64,000 bases of DNA, from positions 62,001 to 126,000 of the forward strand of contig NSJX01000038.1 in the NCBI GenBank assembly GCA_002286715.1, in the 5' to 3' direction. Of this stretch, positions 22,266 through 34,042 are shown in pieces. The stretch is from Dentipellis sp. KUC8613 (Eukaryota; Basidiomycota; Agaricomycetes; Russulales; Hericiaceae). The notes beneath the pieces are model-generated. The model was not told the origin of the DNA and searched no databases. It saw nothing but the letters and a program-made list of their open reading frames with translations. The position numbers were made by a program, and so were the translations under genes. Each line of letters opens with the position of its first letter. The first letter of the stretch is position 1.

Positions 22266-24610
22266 ATGTCGTCGCAAATGTCGGAACAGTATGCGTGTGC
22301 GTGCCGGTTCAGTTGCTAGGGGACTCGGGTCTGCGGTGCTGGTGAATCTTCTGCGATGCGGAAGAGGTCAGTAATGGATAGGCTGATTGGGTCCTTGGGT
22401 TGAGGTGCTGGACGAGGTGCGTAGCGTCTCCGTATGATAAGTTACCAATGGTTCGCCAAGGCTCATTCTCCCCCGCTGCTCTGCCACGCCCTTGCAACAG
22501 CGCAGGACTCATCTCACTCCTTGCCGTTCTCTTCTTCATCGCTTTACACTGTTGTAATCGCAGACCTGATCTCCTGGCATGTGTCTATCTCTCTCGTCGC
22601 GTACTGACTTTCAAATTCACAGACCGCGCACAAAAGTCAATGGGTCTCGTTAACGGATCCCCTACCTACGAGCCTGTGGGGAACTTCCAGTCCCCCGAGG
22701 TCGCTGGTAGAACCTATCAGTACAGCCCTGACGGCCGTTTGTTTGCGTATGCTATCCCTTCATGGTGAGACTCCGTCCCAATTTTTATCGATGGGAGCGT
22801 GTCTGACGTACGGCACACCCTTGATTCGCAGCGTCCGGATATATCAAGCAGAAGGCGCCGTACTGCTCCAAGAACTTGCCCTCCCGAATGTCGTCGAACT
22901 CAACTTCTCTCCCCGGGGGACGTACCTCTCCACCTGGGAGCGACCTGTCAAACTCGAAGACGGTGCACAGCACAAGAACCTCCGCATCTTCTCTGCGTCC
23001 ACGGGCGAGGAACTTATCGCGTTCTCGGCGAAATCTCAGGAGGGCTGGGACCTTCAGTACACCATCACCGAGTCCCATGCTGTTCGCCTCGTCGGACAGG
23101 AGATTCAAGTGTTCCACCCTGCGGAATGGGGGAAGAGCGTCGTGGACAAGCTCAAGGTCGAGGGTGCGTCAAGCGTCACGCTGAGTCCCGGGCTCAACCC
23201 TTCAGTGGCGGTCTTTATCCCCGAGAAGAAGGGCGCACCCGCAAGCGTCCGGATTTACTCGCTGCTGAACCTCTCGGCCCCTCCGACCTCCCAAAAGACT
23301 TTCTTCAAAGCGGAGAAGTCACAGATCAAGTGGAACACCCTTGGTACTCAGGTCCTCGTCCTCACGCATACCGACGTCGATAACACCAACAAAAGCTACT
23401 ACGGACAGACGGGGCTTTACCTCCTCAGTGCCGCTGGCAACTTTGATTGCCGGGTCTCCCTTGATAAGGAGGGACCCATTCACGACTTCGCCTGGAGTCC
23501 TAACTCAAAGGAGTTCGGTGTCGTATACGGCTGTAAGTCGTGACTGCTCGGCCCTTCTAGTGCAATATGTTCTGACAGTGTCTGACAGATATGCCCGCGA
23601 AGGTCATGCTCTTTGATCAGCGCGTGAAGACCCTGCACGACTTCGGCTCCTCGTTCTACAATTTCATCTCATTCAACCCCCAATCCCGCCTCATCGCGCT
23701 CGCCGGGTTCGGCAACCTGGCTGGCACATGCGACATCTTCGACCGCCGCTCGCTCACCAAGATCGCCACTATCGACGCAGCCAACACGTCGCATTGCGAG
23801 TGGTCACCAGACGGCAAGTTCCTGCTCACCGCGACACTCAGCCCGCGCCTGCGCGTCGACAACGGGATCAAGATCTGGTACATCCTCGGCCAGCTCATGC
23901 ACATCCAGATGATCGACGAGCTCTACCAGGCTGGCTGGCGACCCATCCCCGTCGACGCTGCACCGAAATTCCCCCAGGTCATCCCTGCAGCACCCGCACC
24001 CAGTCCAAGCGTCGAGGCATACTCCGCTATCGCCAAGCCAGTCCCTGCGAAGCCTGCTGGCGCATACCGCCCACCAGGAGCGCGCGGGTTGACCGCGTCG
24101 CTGGTGTACTCACGTGATGAAGGCGGGTCGCCTGGACGTACGCCTGCTGGAAGTGGGACTGCGACTCCGACTCGCCAGGGCCGCAGCCCCGCGCCGAATA
24201 CCAACGGACGGCGGTACGTCCCCGGTGCGCCAACATCACCGTCGCCTGCGCCCGAAGGCGACAAGAAGAGTCGGAAACGCAAGCCCGCGAAGGACAAGAA
24301 GGAGCGGACGGACGGGAACACGAATGGGAACGGCAATGCGAACGAGGGCTCGGCGGCGCCACCACAACTCAAAATCAACGGCGGCGTGCCTCCAGTCGGA
24401 GACGCGTCCGTCCCGCCGACGCCTGGTGGCGACGGCGCGCTCGACCCGATTCAGAAGAAGATCCGGAACCTGAACAAGAAGCTGAAGGCGATTGACGAGC
24501 TGAAGGAGAAGGCGGACCGCGGGGAGCGGCTAGAGGCGACGCAGCTGAAGAAGATCGAGAGCGAGGCAGAGATCAAGAAGGAGCTGGCGTCGTTGTCGAA
24601 GGCTGCGTAG
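22266..24610 (+). CDS. Eukaryotic translation initiation factor 2A
   Basis: eIF2A is a WD40-type factor that can deliver initiator tRNA independently of GTP. Four exons: 22266-22296, 22623-22764, 22832-23532, 23589-24610; 631 residues. The tiny first exon (MSSQMSEQYA) was chosen because a GTGCGT donor gives the family-like start QYAYRAQKSMGLVNGSPTY. The first intron is 326 nt, much longer than the others. The eIF2A beta-propeller is plain (YQYSPDGRLFAYAI, DFAWSPNSKEFGVVYG, ALAGFGNLAGTCDIFDRR, HCEWSPDGKFLLTATLSPRLRVDNG), followed by a low-complexity linker and a C-terminal coiled coil (DPIQKKIRNLNKKLKAIDEL...). The first exon is the least certain part; from 22623 on the call is firm. Confidence 0.93.
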
Positions 24611-25809
24611 TTGCTCCTCGTCTTCATCTCTACCTCTTTCTCCCCCCTCATCCCCTCCCTACTCCCCACTCCCGACTCTCCATTTGTTTTCCGTTAGCCC
24701 TCAGCCTCTGCTCGTGTTTTAGTCTCTCGCTGGCTGCTCTCATCTAGATCATGGTTTTGCACATTACAATGTTGTACGAACCGGACAATCCGTGGCAAAG
24801 TATTTGGTGGTATCTGGGTCCTTGTATTTTTTCGCACATGTCTCGAATGCACGGTTGGATGTGTGTGATTATCGGTAGCAATGTACTCCGTTAAATTGGC
24901 TGGATGCCCGTGTCTGTACCGGGGCAATCTGTGTTGTCGGTAAATTGGCCCTTCCTGAATCACTAAGCGCCCGCGCGTGCTTGAGGCCGCCGGCAACACG
25001 CTGTTGAATCTGTCTCTTGCGATTTTCGTCCTGACATGTTTCGGATGCACCGGAGCACCATTTTGCAATACCTCCGACATGCAGTAAGAAAGAAATGTCA
25101 TGGATGCAGGCTGCCTTCCGACAACTTTCCGATGTGTTTCGGGGCTCGGCAGCGTCCCGACCACAGAACTGTACGCGTAAGGCAGTTCCCTGGTGCGTCA
25201 CTGTGCTTCTTTTCGTGTTTATTCTTGACTGAACATCCAATCGTTAACCTGTCTATGTTTAGAGAGCGTGTTCTTGACGAACAGTACGAGGACCCGTCGG
25301 AAGCAGTTGTTTCCACGTATTACCATCAGCAGCTGCACGCCGACAGAACTGAATATAGTGCGCCTTCAGATAAGTAAAACGATCTCTTGTACAGTATCGT
25401 CAAGTGGCAGACCACCACTGCAATGTTGTTTCGCTGCCTAAAGTTCCTAATGTCGGAGTCAACCATGCTGTGGTTACAGTCCCAAATATTTGCGCATGTC
25501 CTCGTCCTATTGGCTCTGGTTCGCATCGTCACCTGTCGAAGCCGGCATCAGGCTTGTCCTTGTGATGTAAGTAACCGCATGCCTTGTCTTCGCTGTGGAC
25601 TCCATCTGTTGCTGACTCGACTGAGCTGATCCAGATACCCGCGCGTAGTTACCCAACATGGGGAACGGCTAATGGAAGACTGCCGACTCCTTCTTCACTC
25701 GCCATATGCTAGCTACCCGAGCCATATGCAGCACACGATTTTATACAGCTCACGAGCGTATAAGATGAGTGCAAAGGCCCCATGAGTGCCTGACAGGCCC
25801 TCCTTCAAG
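24611..25809. other. Gene-free stretch between eIF2A and the sedolisin gene
   Basis: About 1.2 kb without a supported exon. A short open frame at 25036-25377 has no recognisable features. TATAAGA near 25759 lies about 50 nt before the sedolisin start and is a plausible TATA box. Confidence 0.45.
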
Positions 25810-27957
25810 ATGCTTTCGTCCTGGCATCTCGCCTTGTTGCTTTCCGCTCTTCCACTCACCCGCGGCCTTGCGTTCCAGCGTCGTGACTCTCCGCCGTCTG
25901 GCTTCGTCCTGACTTCGCAGGCGCCTTCTGACCACCCTTTATCCCTTCGCATCGAGCTGACGCCACGCGATTTTCCTGGACTTGAGAAGGCTCTGTATGC
26001 CGTGAGCACACCAGGAAGTCCTCAGTACGGAAAGTACCTGTCGCAGGATGAAGTGCGTTTACTGGCTGACTGATCGTACTTCTGATGATGCTAACAAGTG
26101 CGCGTCCTGTAGGTCCGGCAGTTCACACGACCTGCACAAGCTAGCTTCGATGCTCTTACCTCTTGGCTTTCGGCTCACAATCTGACGAACACACGATTGT
26201 CTCCTGCAGAGGGCTCCCTGAAGCTAAACGTCACTGCCGCACAGGCTAACGAGCTTTTCAAAGCGAATTATAGCGTGTTCACCCACCAGTCGACTGGCCG
26301 AACTGTGGTCAGGACGCTGGAGTATGGACTCCCAGATGAATTACAAGGACATGTCGATATGGTACACCCGGCAACAACGTGCGCGGATTTCGACCCCCTC
26401 GAACCTTCCTATTCAAACTCGTTCTTTTTTCTTTTGCAGGTTTCCTCAGTACGTAGCCCGGGCGCCCGGAAAGTTAAGAGCCAAGTCTACCGGAGGGAAT
26501 GTCACCTCTCGCTCTTCGGACGCAACAGTTCCGGATTCGTGTTCAACCAACATGACTCCTGCATGCCTCCAAGGGCTGTATGGCATTCCTACGGCACCGG
26601 CAGCGACGAATGCTAGTCGCATCGCCGTTGCAGGATTTGAACAGCAATTTGCTAATGAGGCGGATCTTCAGGTTTGTGCCATATTTAACCTTCCGCATAG
26701 GGCATTCGGCACTCACGACTACCGAATAGAAATTCCTCCAGCAATTCCGGCCTGACATATCTCCAAACACGACATTCACGCTGCAGACCACCAACGGTGG
26801 TACAAATCCACAGAATGACCCTAGCTTGGAATCTGTCAGTGCTTCAACTTTATACTCATCTCATCATATGCAATGGATTAACCTCCTCCTCTAGGATCTA
26901 GATACACAGATGACGATCGGGTTGGCTGCCGGCGTACCCACAACCTATATCTCTGTCGGCAACCAAGAACTTCAAGATCCAGTCGGCTACCTGAACCTCG
27001 CTCAATTCTTACTCAATCAGACTGATCCGCCGCAAGTGCTGTCGGTCAGTTATGGCGGCACTGAGCTCGTTACGATGGGCGATGTAGGGAAGTGAGTGAA
27101 CTTCACAAGTATCCATCGTGTCGTGAAAACCTCATCGATTTCAGCACCATCTGCAACGCATACGCTCAACTTGGTGCACGTGGTGTAACCGTGCTATTTG
27201 CATCGGGCGACGGCGGTGTCTCGGGCGGACAGCAAGATTCTTCATGCACTGCTTCTGATCCATTCCGCGCAGTGTTCCCTGCCAGTTGTCCCTAGTACGC
27301 CCTTTATCTCCGCGGGAGATATATTCTCACCCGTTCTTCAGTCTTACAGCAGTTGGCGGGACGCAGAATGGAAACCCCGAAATTGCGGCCGACCTTTCTT
27401 CCGGCGGCTTCTCAGATTTCTTCCCGGCACCTTCCTACCAAACAGGTTCCTCGTATGTCTCGAACTACATCGCCAGTCTCAATGGGACCTATGAGGGCAG
27501 GTACAATGCCTCCGGGCGCGCATTCCCTGATATTGCCGCAATGAGCGAATTCGTGCCGATCATCTGGGAGGGACGAGTCTTCGAGCAAGCTGGAACGAGC
27601 GCTGCTACTCCTATCTTTGCGAGTATCGTAGGCTTGTTGAATGCGGAGCTCCTGGCAGCGGGAAAGAGCACGCTTGGCTTCTTGAACCCGTTCCTGTACT
27701 CGGAAGCCGGTGCGACGGCGTTCAACGACATTACTGCTGGTAGGCCGTATCTGTCCGTCGATCCGAGGACCTGTTCTCACATAACCAAATCAGGTAGTAA
27801 CCCTGGGTGTGGTGGAGACGGATTCCCTGCAACCGCAGGCTGGGATCCAGTAAGTGTGGTCAAAGAGAAGAATATAGACGATCATTGACCATCTTCGCAG
27901 GTTACAGGTTTCGGATCCCCAAACTATGCCAAGCTGAAGGCTGCGGTGGGTCTGTGA
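25810..27957 (+). CDS. Secreted sedolisin (S53 family, tripeptidyl-peptidase/aorsin-like)
   Basis: This acid serine-carboxyl protease is probably secreted to digest protein outside the cell. Eight exons: 25810-26052, 26113-26378, 26440-26671, 26742-26834, 26895-27091, 27145-27294, 27342-27849, 27901-27957; 581 residues. A signal peptide (MLSSWHLALLLSALPLTRG) leads into a pro-domain (PGSPQYGKYLSQDEV). The catalytic residues fit the family: Glu277 and Asp281 in LESDLD, the oxyanion Asp366 in ASGDGG, and Ser480 in GTSAATP. The end, GWDPVTGFGSPNYAKL, is the usual C-terminal calcium-site region. Several NxT/S sites fit secretion. The start is the ATG at 25810; its stop is 26 bp from the stop of the convergent kinase-like gene. 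Confidence 0.93.
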
Positions 27958-27983
27958 TGGAATTTTTCATGCAGTGAGTACCG

Positions 27984-29457
27984 TCAAAAATCCATCGGGT
28001 CCTCCAGCATCTCAAATGGTATCAGCAGTGACACAGGCGGCATATTGTGGATGATGGAAGTAAGCCTGGCCAAGGCCTCGTTTGCATCTAAGCGCATCGT
28101 AGGATCCATAGATCTCATGACCTCAAATACACTATCAATGGGTTCAATCGTTGACTGGAGAAACAGTCAGCTTAATATTCGGCAAGTTGAATTGAGCGGA
28201 CTCTCACTTTCAGGTTATCGAAGCCGACGCTGAGTTGCCAGACATCGAGCTTGAATGGATCGTACAGTTCGTTTGAATCCATCTCTGGTATCCGCTGCCG
28301 AGCGTATGTCTCACTTTCTACGAGAGAGCTGCCCGTCGGACATCCCATGCAGAGACGCTCATTTTGCGGGCAGTTAGCCTCAAAAGAGGTCGCAACCTCG
28401 AAATCAATGAGGAATACTCGTGGTTTGGAAACGGAAACTTCCATTGTCCTCAGCGACTCGGGGTGCCATTGAACGAGGAAATTGTCACAGAACGCATCCT
28501 AAAAGCGGGCGTCAGAAATATTGGTGAATGGCCGAGGACGAGCGGTACAAACGCGGTGGGCTATGTTCATACTATGAATGTAAGCCAGGCCCTGACATTG
28601 TGGTCGAGCATTGAGTACTATGAACACTCATCTGAGGCGTGATGTAGTTACTGACCTCCAGCGCTTGTGCGATCATGTCGAGCACATCATCCACGGAATT
28701 TCTAGGCCAAATTCGGCCGTACATGTCCATCATCGATTCCCCGACTTTTGGGAAGGTTGCAAAGGTGATATACTCAAAACGGATCTCCTGTAACATCGGG
28801 AGCGTATGGTTGTTGCTCAGAAGTACCTGTGGACCTGTGGCAAGCTTTCGTAAGAGGTTGAGCTGAGGCTGTCCATGGTTTTTTATGGCCATAACGCGAA
28901 CGATAACGTCAGTCCCTTCAGCTGTGCGGGCAGCTCTTTTCAAAGGGTTCTGAATAATACTCAGTACAGTGCCGTGACCAACGATTGAAGCAGGGTCTCA
29001 CGAGATACATAAACTTTCCAAGGGACTGTCGTGTACCAGGACCTTTCATTGCCGCGTTTCGACAAGGTGTTATAAATGAGTATCCGTTCTGCGAGTGACA
29101 CGCATTCTCTGGGAGCTTCTGCGACGAGCTGATCTCCTTGCCCATAGAGGGCCACTGGATAAGTCCAGCTTCTCTAAGAATGTCATCTGCGTTTTCCCAT
29201 AGAGAATCGTCGTCAATGCCTATGGTATTTGGCCTTCTCCACGATTCTAGGCTCGACGGTAGCTAGCAACGAAAAAAATGTTTAAAAAATGCGCAGATAT
29301 CATGATTGAGTTGTGCTCAACTCACCTTGGCGAGAATTCGCTCGTTCCGTCGCTTTCTGTGAAGCCCACGTATACCGTAAGCTAAACCAGCTGCCATGAC
29401 AGCAAGAGTGATAACAGAACTGAGAGCTTGAACGCGGCCTGCATAGCTGCAGGCCAT
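27984..29457 (-). CDS. Membrane-anchored protein-kinase-like protein
   Basis: Six exons: 29457-29326, 29262-29002, 28949-28656, 28591-28553, 28498-28208, 28154-27984; 395 residues. A hydrophobic N-terminal segment (residues about 10-30, VQALSSVITLAVMAAGLAYGI) is probably a membrane anchor, followed by basic residues. The rest has kinase landmarks: VIVRVMAIK (possible VAIK lysine), IHSMNIAHRDAFCDNF (HRD Asp243 with Asn248) and FLIDFEVAT, where the DFG glycine is replaced by Glu276. No glycine-rich loop is obvious. Intron 4 splits HR|D. This looks like a basidiomycete-expanded kinase-like family with altered metal-binding motif, perhaps with weak or no activity. An alternative frame (ALYGQGDQLVAEAPREC) looks coding but is a shadow, because the continuous frame splices correctly. 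Confidence 0.75.
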
Positions 29458-29808
29458 GAAGTGCGCTATGTTAGGTTCCCTGAGCGGCGATGATCAACTC
29501 GTCAAGTACTGTCCGAACAGTGAGACCGTCCGTCGGCACGTTGGAGGAGGAGGAGGAGGAGGAGTTTAAATTCGGGGGAGGTCCCATTGGCACCGAGATT
29601 GAGTCGGAGCCAGATTTCTCCCAGAAGCGCCGTCGGCCAGGTCTCATATTGCTGCGAAGCGCACCTGAGAATACACCTTCCTCCACTTTATACACACCAC
29701 CCTACTAGTCGCATCCCGAATCGAACGTGAACAATGCTAGTGAATTTATCGAACTTAATACAAATCAACCTTCAGGTCGGTGCCCCACTCCCCAGAATTA
29801 GGTGCGAA
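29458..29808. other. Spacer between kinase-like and pRiA4b-ORF3-like genes
   Basis: This 351-bp spacer contains the kinase-like gene's promoter and the 3' flank of the next gene. A short GAG-repeat tract lies at 29542-29565. No exon is seen. Confidence 0.4.
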
Positions 29809-32048
29809 TCAGGAGCGGGAAGTACGACGATTCTTCTTTTTCTTCTTCTTCTTCTCCTTCCGACCACATTCCAAGCGATGTCCGTTTTCCCAGTGGTCCT
29901 ACAGGTATCCGGCGTCAGTGTGGAATCGCGAAAATGGGCTGAACACAAACCCTCTGACATTCCTTACTACAGTACAATGGCTGTTGGCAGCCGGAACACC
30001 TACACCGATCGCGGTCAGTCACGGAGGATCTCACATATGGCTCACAGGCTGGACGTACTTCGAAAAATTATGCGGCGATCCGCATACCCAGCAACATCCT
30101 CCGTCTTTTCTGTCCCTCAACGTCGAAATCACTTCCTGATTGATAATATTGCTATTGCCTTCCTCGCTCGTGTCCCAGGTGCGCTGCAGAACCTGGCCCT
30201 TCTTGAGCGATGGGTTGAGTGTTGGGTCCGGAGACGCATTTTCGGACTCAGGATCCAGGGCATCCGGGTCCAGGCCTAAGTTCAGCAAGACCTGTTTAGG
30301 CACCGTGAGCGCAGAGGCAGGGCTCGCGAGTGCATCGTGCACGCGCTTCCTGGCAGCCGGCAAGTCGAAGTCGTCTGGGTCGAAGACCGCCGTGACCACT
30401 GTCCCCTTATAGTTGAGCGCGCCACGCATTTTTTCGAGAACGGAGTCGCGCAGGCGTGCATTTGGTGAGCGCAACTTGGCTATGTCATCGACCCAGGCCT
30501 CGATGTATGGGTAGTCTTCTGGTGGGCATGCGCCGGCGCCGTCGATGATGGCGACTTCGCCCGTACTTTCCTCGACGGAGGCAATATCTTCGACCTACAA
30601 GATTATCGTGATGAGCCGGGATATCCTTAAGTAAACTGTATGCGAACGGACCGTAATAACGTGCGTGAAATGGCTACCATCTGCGGGGAGTCAGCGTCTG
30701 ATTGGAAAAGGATGTATTGCGAAAATTTTACTGACAATCACGCGTCCAGATCATTTCCTCTCCAACGTCTTGCAGGAGATGAGCCACGGTCCATATACCT
30801 TTGCTGCTGCTCTCCGGGACGAAAGCATATCCCACCTGAATACCCATGAGCAACCGTGCATTTGATAGGACGCAATTCGACGTACTTCGTGCTTATGAAC
30901 GACTTCGGGACCGCCAAAGTCCTGGATGTGGTTATAAGCTACAAGGCTATCTGATATATTGGGGAGTCATACCGCGGGTCCATACACCGCACCATCTTTG
31001 TAGACGGTGAAAGCGTGAGCGTGATAATTTCTGACCCTATATTGTTCAATTTAGTAGACTGTACCTCGCCGATAGATTTGAAACTCACCATCCCATGAGC
31101 GGAGTCAGGACCTTATCAGAAAGAGCGGCGATTGACAATCCGCCCGAGACGCGGAACTCCCTCCATATCTATGGCCATAAAAGTCAGAGCGCGTCGCAGA
31201 TCATCCAGAGGGGTCGCACGATATCATTTCCAGTCCTGTCCTTTGCGTGGCTACATATTGACGCTGTTAGCACCCGAACTTGAACCGCACCAAAGCATGA
31301 CCCACTCCATAGTGACTCTCAGCGTGTAATCCCTGTGCGGCAAATCGCCAAGGTCCATCTTCGATAGTTTCTCGATCTTAGTAGATACTTAGTCGCATTC
31401 GAACCATGACGGCGTTACCACGAACCTGCAGTTCTATCAGACGATTGATAAATTGAACTTGAGGCGTCTCGGTGAGGGTGGGATCATCGTAACCCTTGTA
31501 CAAGTTGGTACTCAGCTGTATGGTGTTCTGTCAGCGGAACTCAGGCTGAGTCTCTGCGGATGACTGTACCATACGGGCCTCCATGATAGATGGGTGTAGA
31601 TCTGGTTGATCGACATAGCCCGCGTCTTTGCGATTTGATTCGCGCATCTGAAGGATTGGATCAGTCGCCGGCGCATATGAAGGACAACGTTCTGAATATC
31701 CTACTGGACGGATGCCCCACCATATCGCCCTATTCCATTTATCTCTGACTGGCTTGTGTCTGTCTGGATCTGCACGATGGTCAGCGCATGAATTCCCATC
31801 AATTAGCAATGTGCCGCGAATACATTCCACGAAATGCACTTACGGCGATAAAGCTCGACCGGGTAGGCTGATGGGTCGTCCAGTGGATGAAATCGAACGA
31901 ACTGAGCCTTTTCGACGATCCACTCTCGCAGCCAGTTCTCATTCTTATCTAGGTCTATGCCGGCGATCCCGTTTCCGAACCTCTTTCGGAGCGCTCCAAT
32001 GATCTCCTGCCTAGATGGACGGTCTGGTCTGGAGGACGCTGAGGCCAT
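29809..32048 (-). CDS. pRiA4b ORF3-like protein with C-terminal MYND zinc finger
   Basis: This gene has many short exons. The start is MASASSRPDRPSRQEIIGAL at 32048. The central part matches the plasmid pRiA4b ORF3-like domain: YTLRVTM, IWREFRVSGGLSIAALSDKV, LTPLMGWVRNYHAHAF, WTVAHLLQDVGEEMIWTRDY, GSHFTHVITVEDI, EESTGEVAIIDGAGACPPED. The C-terminus forms a MYND finger (CCWVCGSPHN, CSGCQQPLYCSKECQ, DHWENGHRLEC) and ends in a lysine-rich tail at 29809. The MYND half-site junction needs a very short intron (about 35 nt near 30000-30034), so that edge is uncertain. The ORF3-like domain has no known biochemical function; MYND fingers bind proline-rich partners. Several exon edges are approximate, including the 58-nt and 53-nt introns around 31230-31290 and 31160-31210. 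Confidence 0.75.
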
Positions 32049-33366
32049 CGTGGCTGTCGGTATTGGTGTACTATCGACTTGCGAAGGGGAGAGGAAAGGG
32101 AGGTATGAACTGCAGGAAGATGGGAGGATGTTGCAGACTTCGAAAGACCTGCATACGCGTTCCAGACAGCTGCGGGCGGCCTCGTGGGTTACATGGTTCG
32201 AAGAGCTCCGAGGGAACGCGTACCACTAAGGCAATTATGCGGCGAACCCACCGAGAGTATTCAGTTGACTTCTTCCTCAGAAGATGTGCCAGATGATATG
32301 AATCTTCTGATTCTCGTACTTGCCATGTATGTGGATGGGCGTAAAGTCCTGCAAAGGACTTGGAGGAAAGCGGGACGTGAGTCCGTATGATAACATGTAA
32401 TTAATTAACGTGATAAGCACCAAGCTCTTATCGATATCGCTCCTCTGGTCGCCGGATCTGAGTCTCCCAGGCTCATCGACCGGAGCTGTAAGTACCGTCG
32501 CGCCTGGGCTCGGAGCACAAGGGTGCCACCCTTCGCTGTTGTGCGGCGCGATGCGTACACGTCCGAGTGGCCTCTCTATGAGGCCACAAACTCGATAGTT
32601 CGTCCGCCATGCTAGGTTGCATTGCTCAGCAGAGTTCAAGGGTTCAGCTCGATCTGCAACAGAGCTCCTAGTCGTCGTCACGAGTGTACCGTTGCCTGCG
32701 AAGGCTTCTATGCGAGATAATGTTGAAGTCGTCAGCACTGTTTCAGACGAAGTTGTTTATATGACAACTTTAGGGCTGTATCGCAACGTGACGCGTCGAT
32801 AGGTCAAGGCAATGACGTCCAATGCGGTGGTGCAAGTCCATCAGCAATCGAGAACCCAAGTGGCATGCAGGTTTCCTATCCAGTAGACAGCAGGTAGAAC
32901 TTCAAAGAGTGAAAGCGAGCGAGCGAGGAACCGGCTGGACGTCAACATTGTCCCAGTAGTTGGAGAGTGATTGCTGCGAAACCTGCTTTAGGTATCTCCG
33001 TGCATCAAAAACAGTCACATTCCCTGGAGACGCTGATGGGACGAGGGCTTGCTTGACAGGCTAAAAAATGTACATCTAGAAAGTTATTCAGCCCATCTTC
33101 GAGCCGCCACCCACGACGCGACCACGGGCAGTACAGTTGGCCTTGGTCTATCGAGTCATGCGTTTGAACGTTGTTATGACCCATAGGCTATCTGAAGAGA
33201 TGCAAGAGTACCAGGAGAAGAAACACCTACGATGTTTCGACAGTAATCGTACCTTACATAGGGATATTGTGAAGGCACGTCCGCGATACAGAAGAGCGGA
33301 AGAAGCCAGGTGTGAAGATTAGAAGGGCATATGATATACAGACTGGAATCGACACAGAGGTCGAGT
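32049..33366. other. Gene-free stretch of about 1.3 kb
   Basis: A 153-codon minus-strand frame (32277-32738) has no recognisable domain and no exon partners, so it is not called. Otherwise nothing is seen. Confidence 0.4.
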
Positions 33367-33739
33367 CTACCGCTTCCTCGCAGTACGACGACTGTCGGCT
33401 GCAAAGACCGAGTCAGCACGACATTTCAAAGCAGGAGAACGGAAACGTACCTTTCGTCTTAGCCTTCTTCGGCGTACCCTTCCCGCGCTCCTTCATTGCC
33501 ACTATATCCGCCAACCGCGTTTCCTCCACCTTGTCAATCAAGTTCAGGCCCGGCATCATCTTGTTGATCGTGGCGAAGTTAAAGTCCGGTGGGTAGTATT
33601 GCACCATAGAAGGACCCTTGAGACGGCGTCTCAGGTATTTCGCGCCGGTACGTTGCGATGTCGGGTTATATGATGTTTGGAATATCGAGCATCGGAGACG
33701 ATTGAGGGCGGCAATGCGAGAAGGAGCGACAGACGCCAT
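33367..33739 (-). CDS. RSM27: Mitochondrial small-subunit ribosomal protein mS33 (Rsm27 family)
   Basis: This 106-residue component of the mitochondrial ribosome small subunit has exons 33739-33451 and 33398-33367. The sequence carries family features: IFQTSYNPTSQRTGAKYLRRR, LKGPSMVQYYPPDF, and a basic C-terminus KGTPKKAKTKADSRRTARKR. The N-terminus (MASVAPSRIAALNRLRCSIF) could act as an import signal. It is divergently oriented from SUV3, with 303 bp between start codons, so the two mitochondrial genes probably share regulatory sequence. Confidence 0.9.
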
Positions 33740-34042
33740 GGCGAAAGGTTTTATGGCCGCAAGACGTTGTGACGGGAGCGTTTGCGCGGAGGGCGACGGC
33801 TTGTGATCCTAACACGTACAAACAAAGGTTGCACGTGCCACGGCATTTCTGAAATTCTGTTGTCACTTCTGGCAGCAGTCTCTAGCTCAACCATACTCTC
33901 AACGTCGCACCGCGAGGCTTCATTCAGTTGAAGCTCATAAGAGTAGAGATTGGTGGGCTTGCTGTACGTGTTTTGATCCTTATACTGTATTTTGTGCTGA
34001 TGCTCCGGTGCAGCGTACCGCCATAACTTGGGCCGAGTGCTC
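33740..34042. promoter_or_regulatory. Shared divergent promoter region, mS33 / SUV3
   Basis: This 303-bp region separates two genes whose products both serve mitochondrial gene expression. No TATA box is clear. Co-regulation is an inference from the arrangement. Confidence 0.5.

Noticed and set aside
28961..29155. Apparent frameshift in the kinase-like gene (frame with ALYGQGDQLVAEAPREC)
   Set aside because: The frame continuous with exon 1 (LPSSLESW...GKFMYL) splices at CTC|GTGAGA directly into NPLKRAAR in phase, so no frameshift is needed.
32277..32738. 153-codon minus-strand frame
   Set aside because: No domain, no exon partners and unlike the intron-rich style of neighbours.
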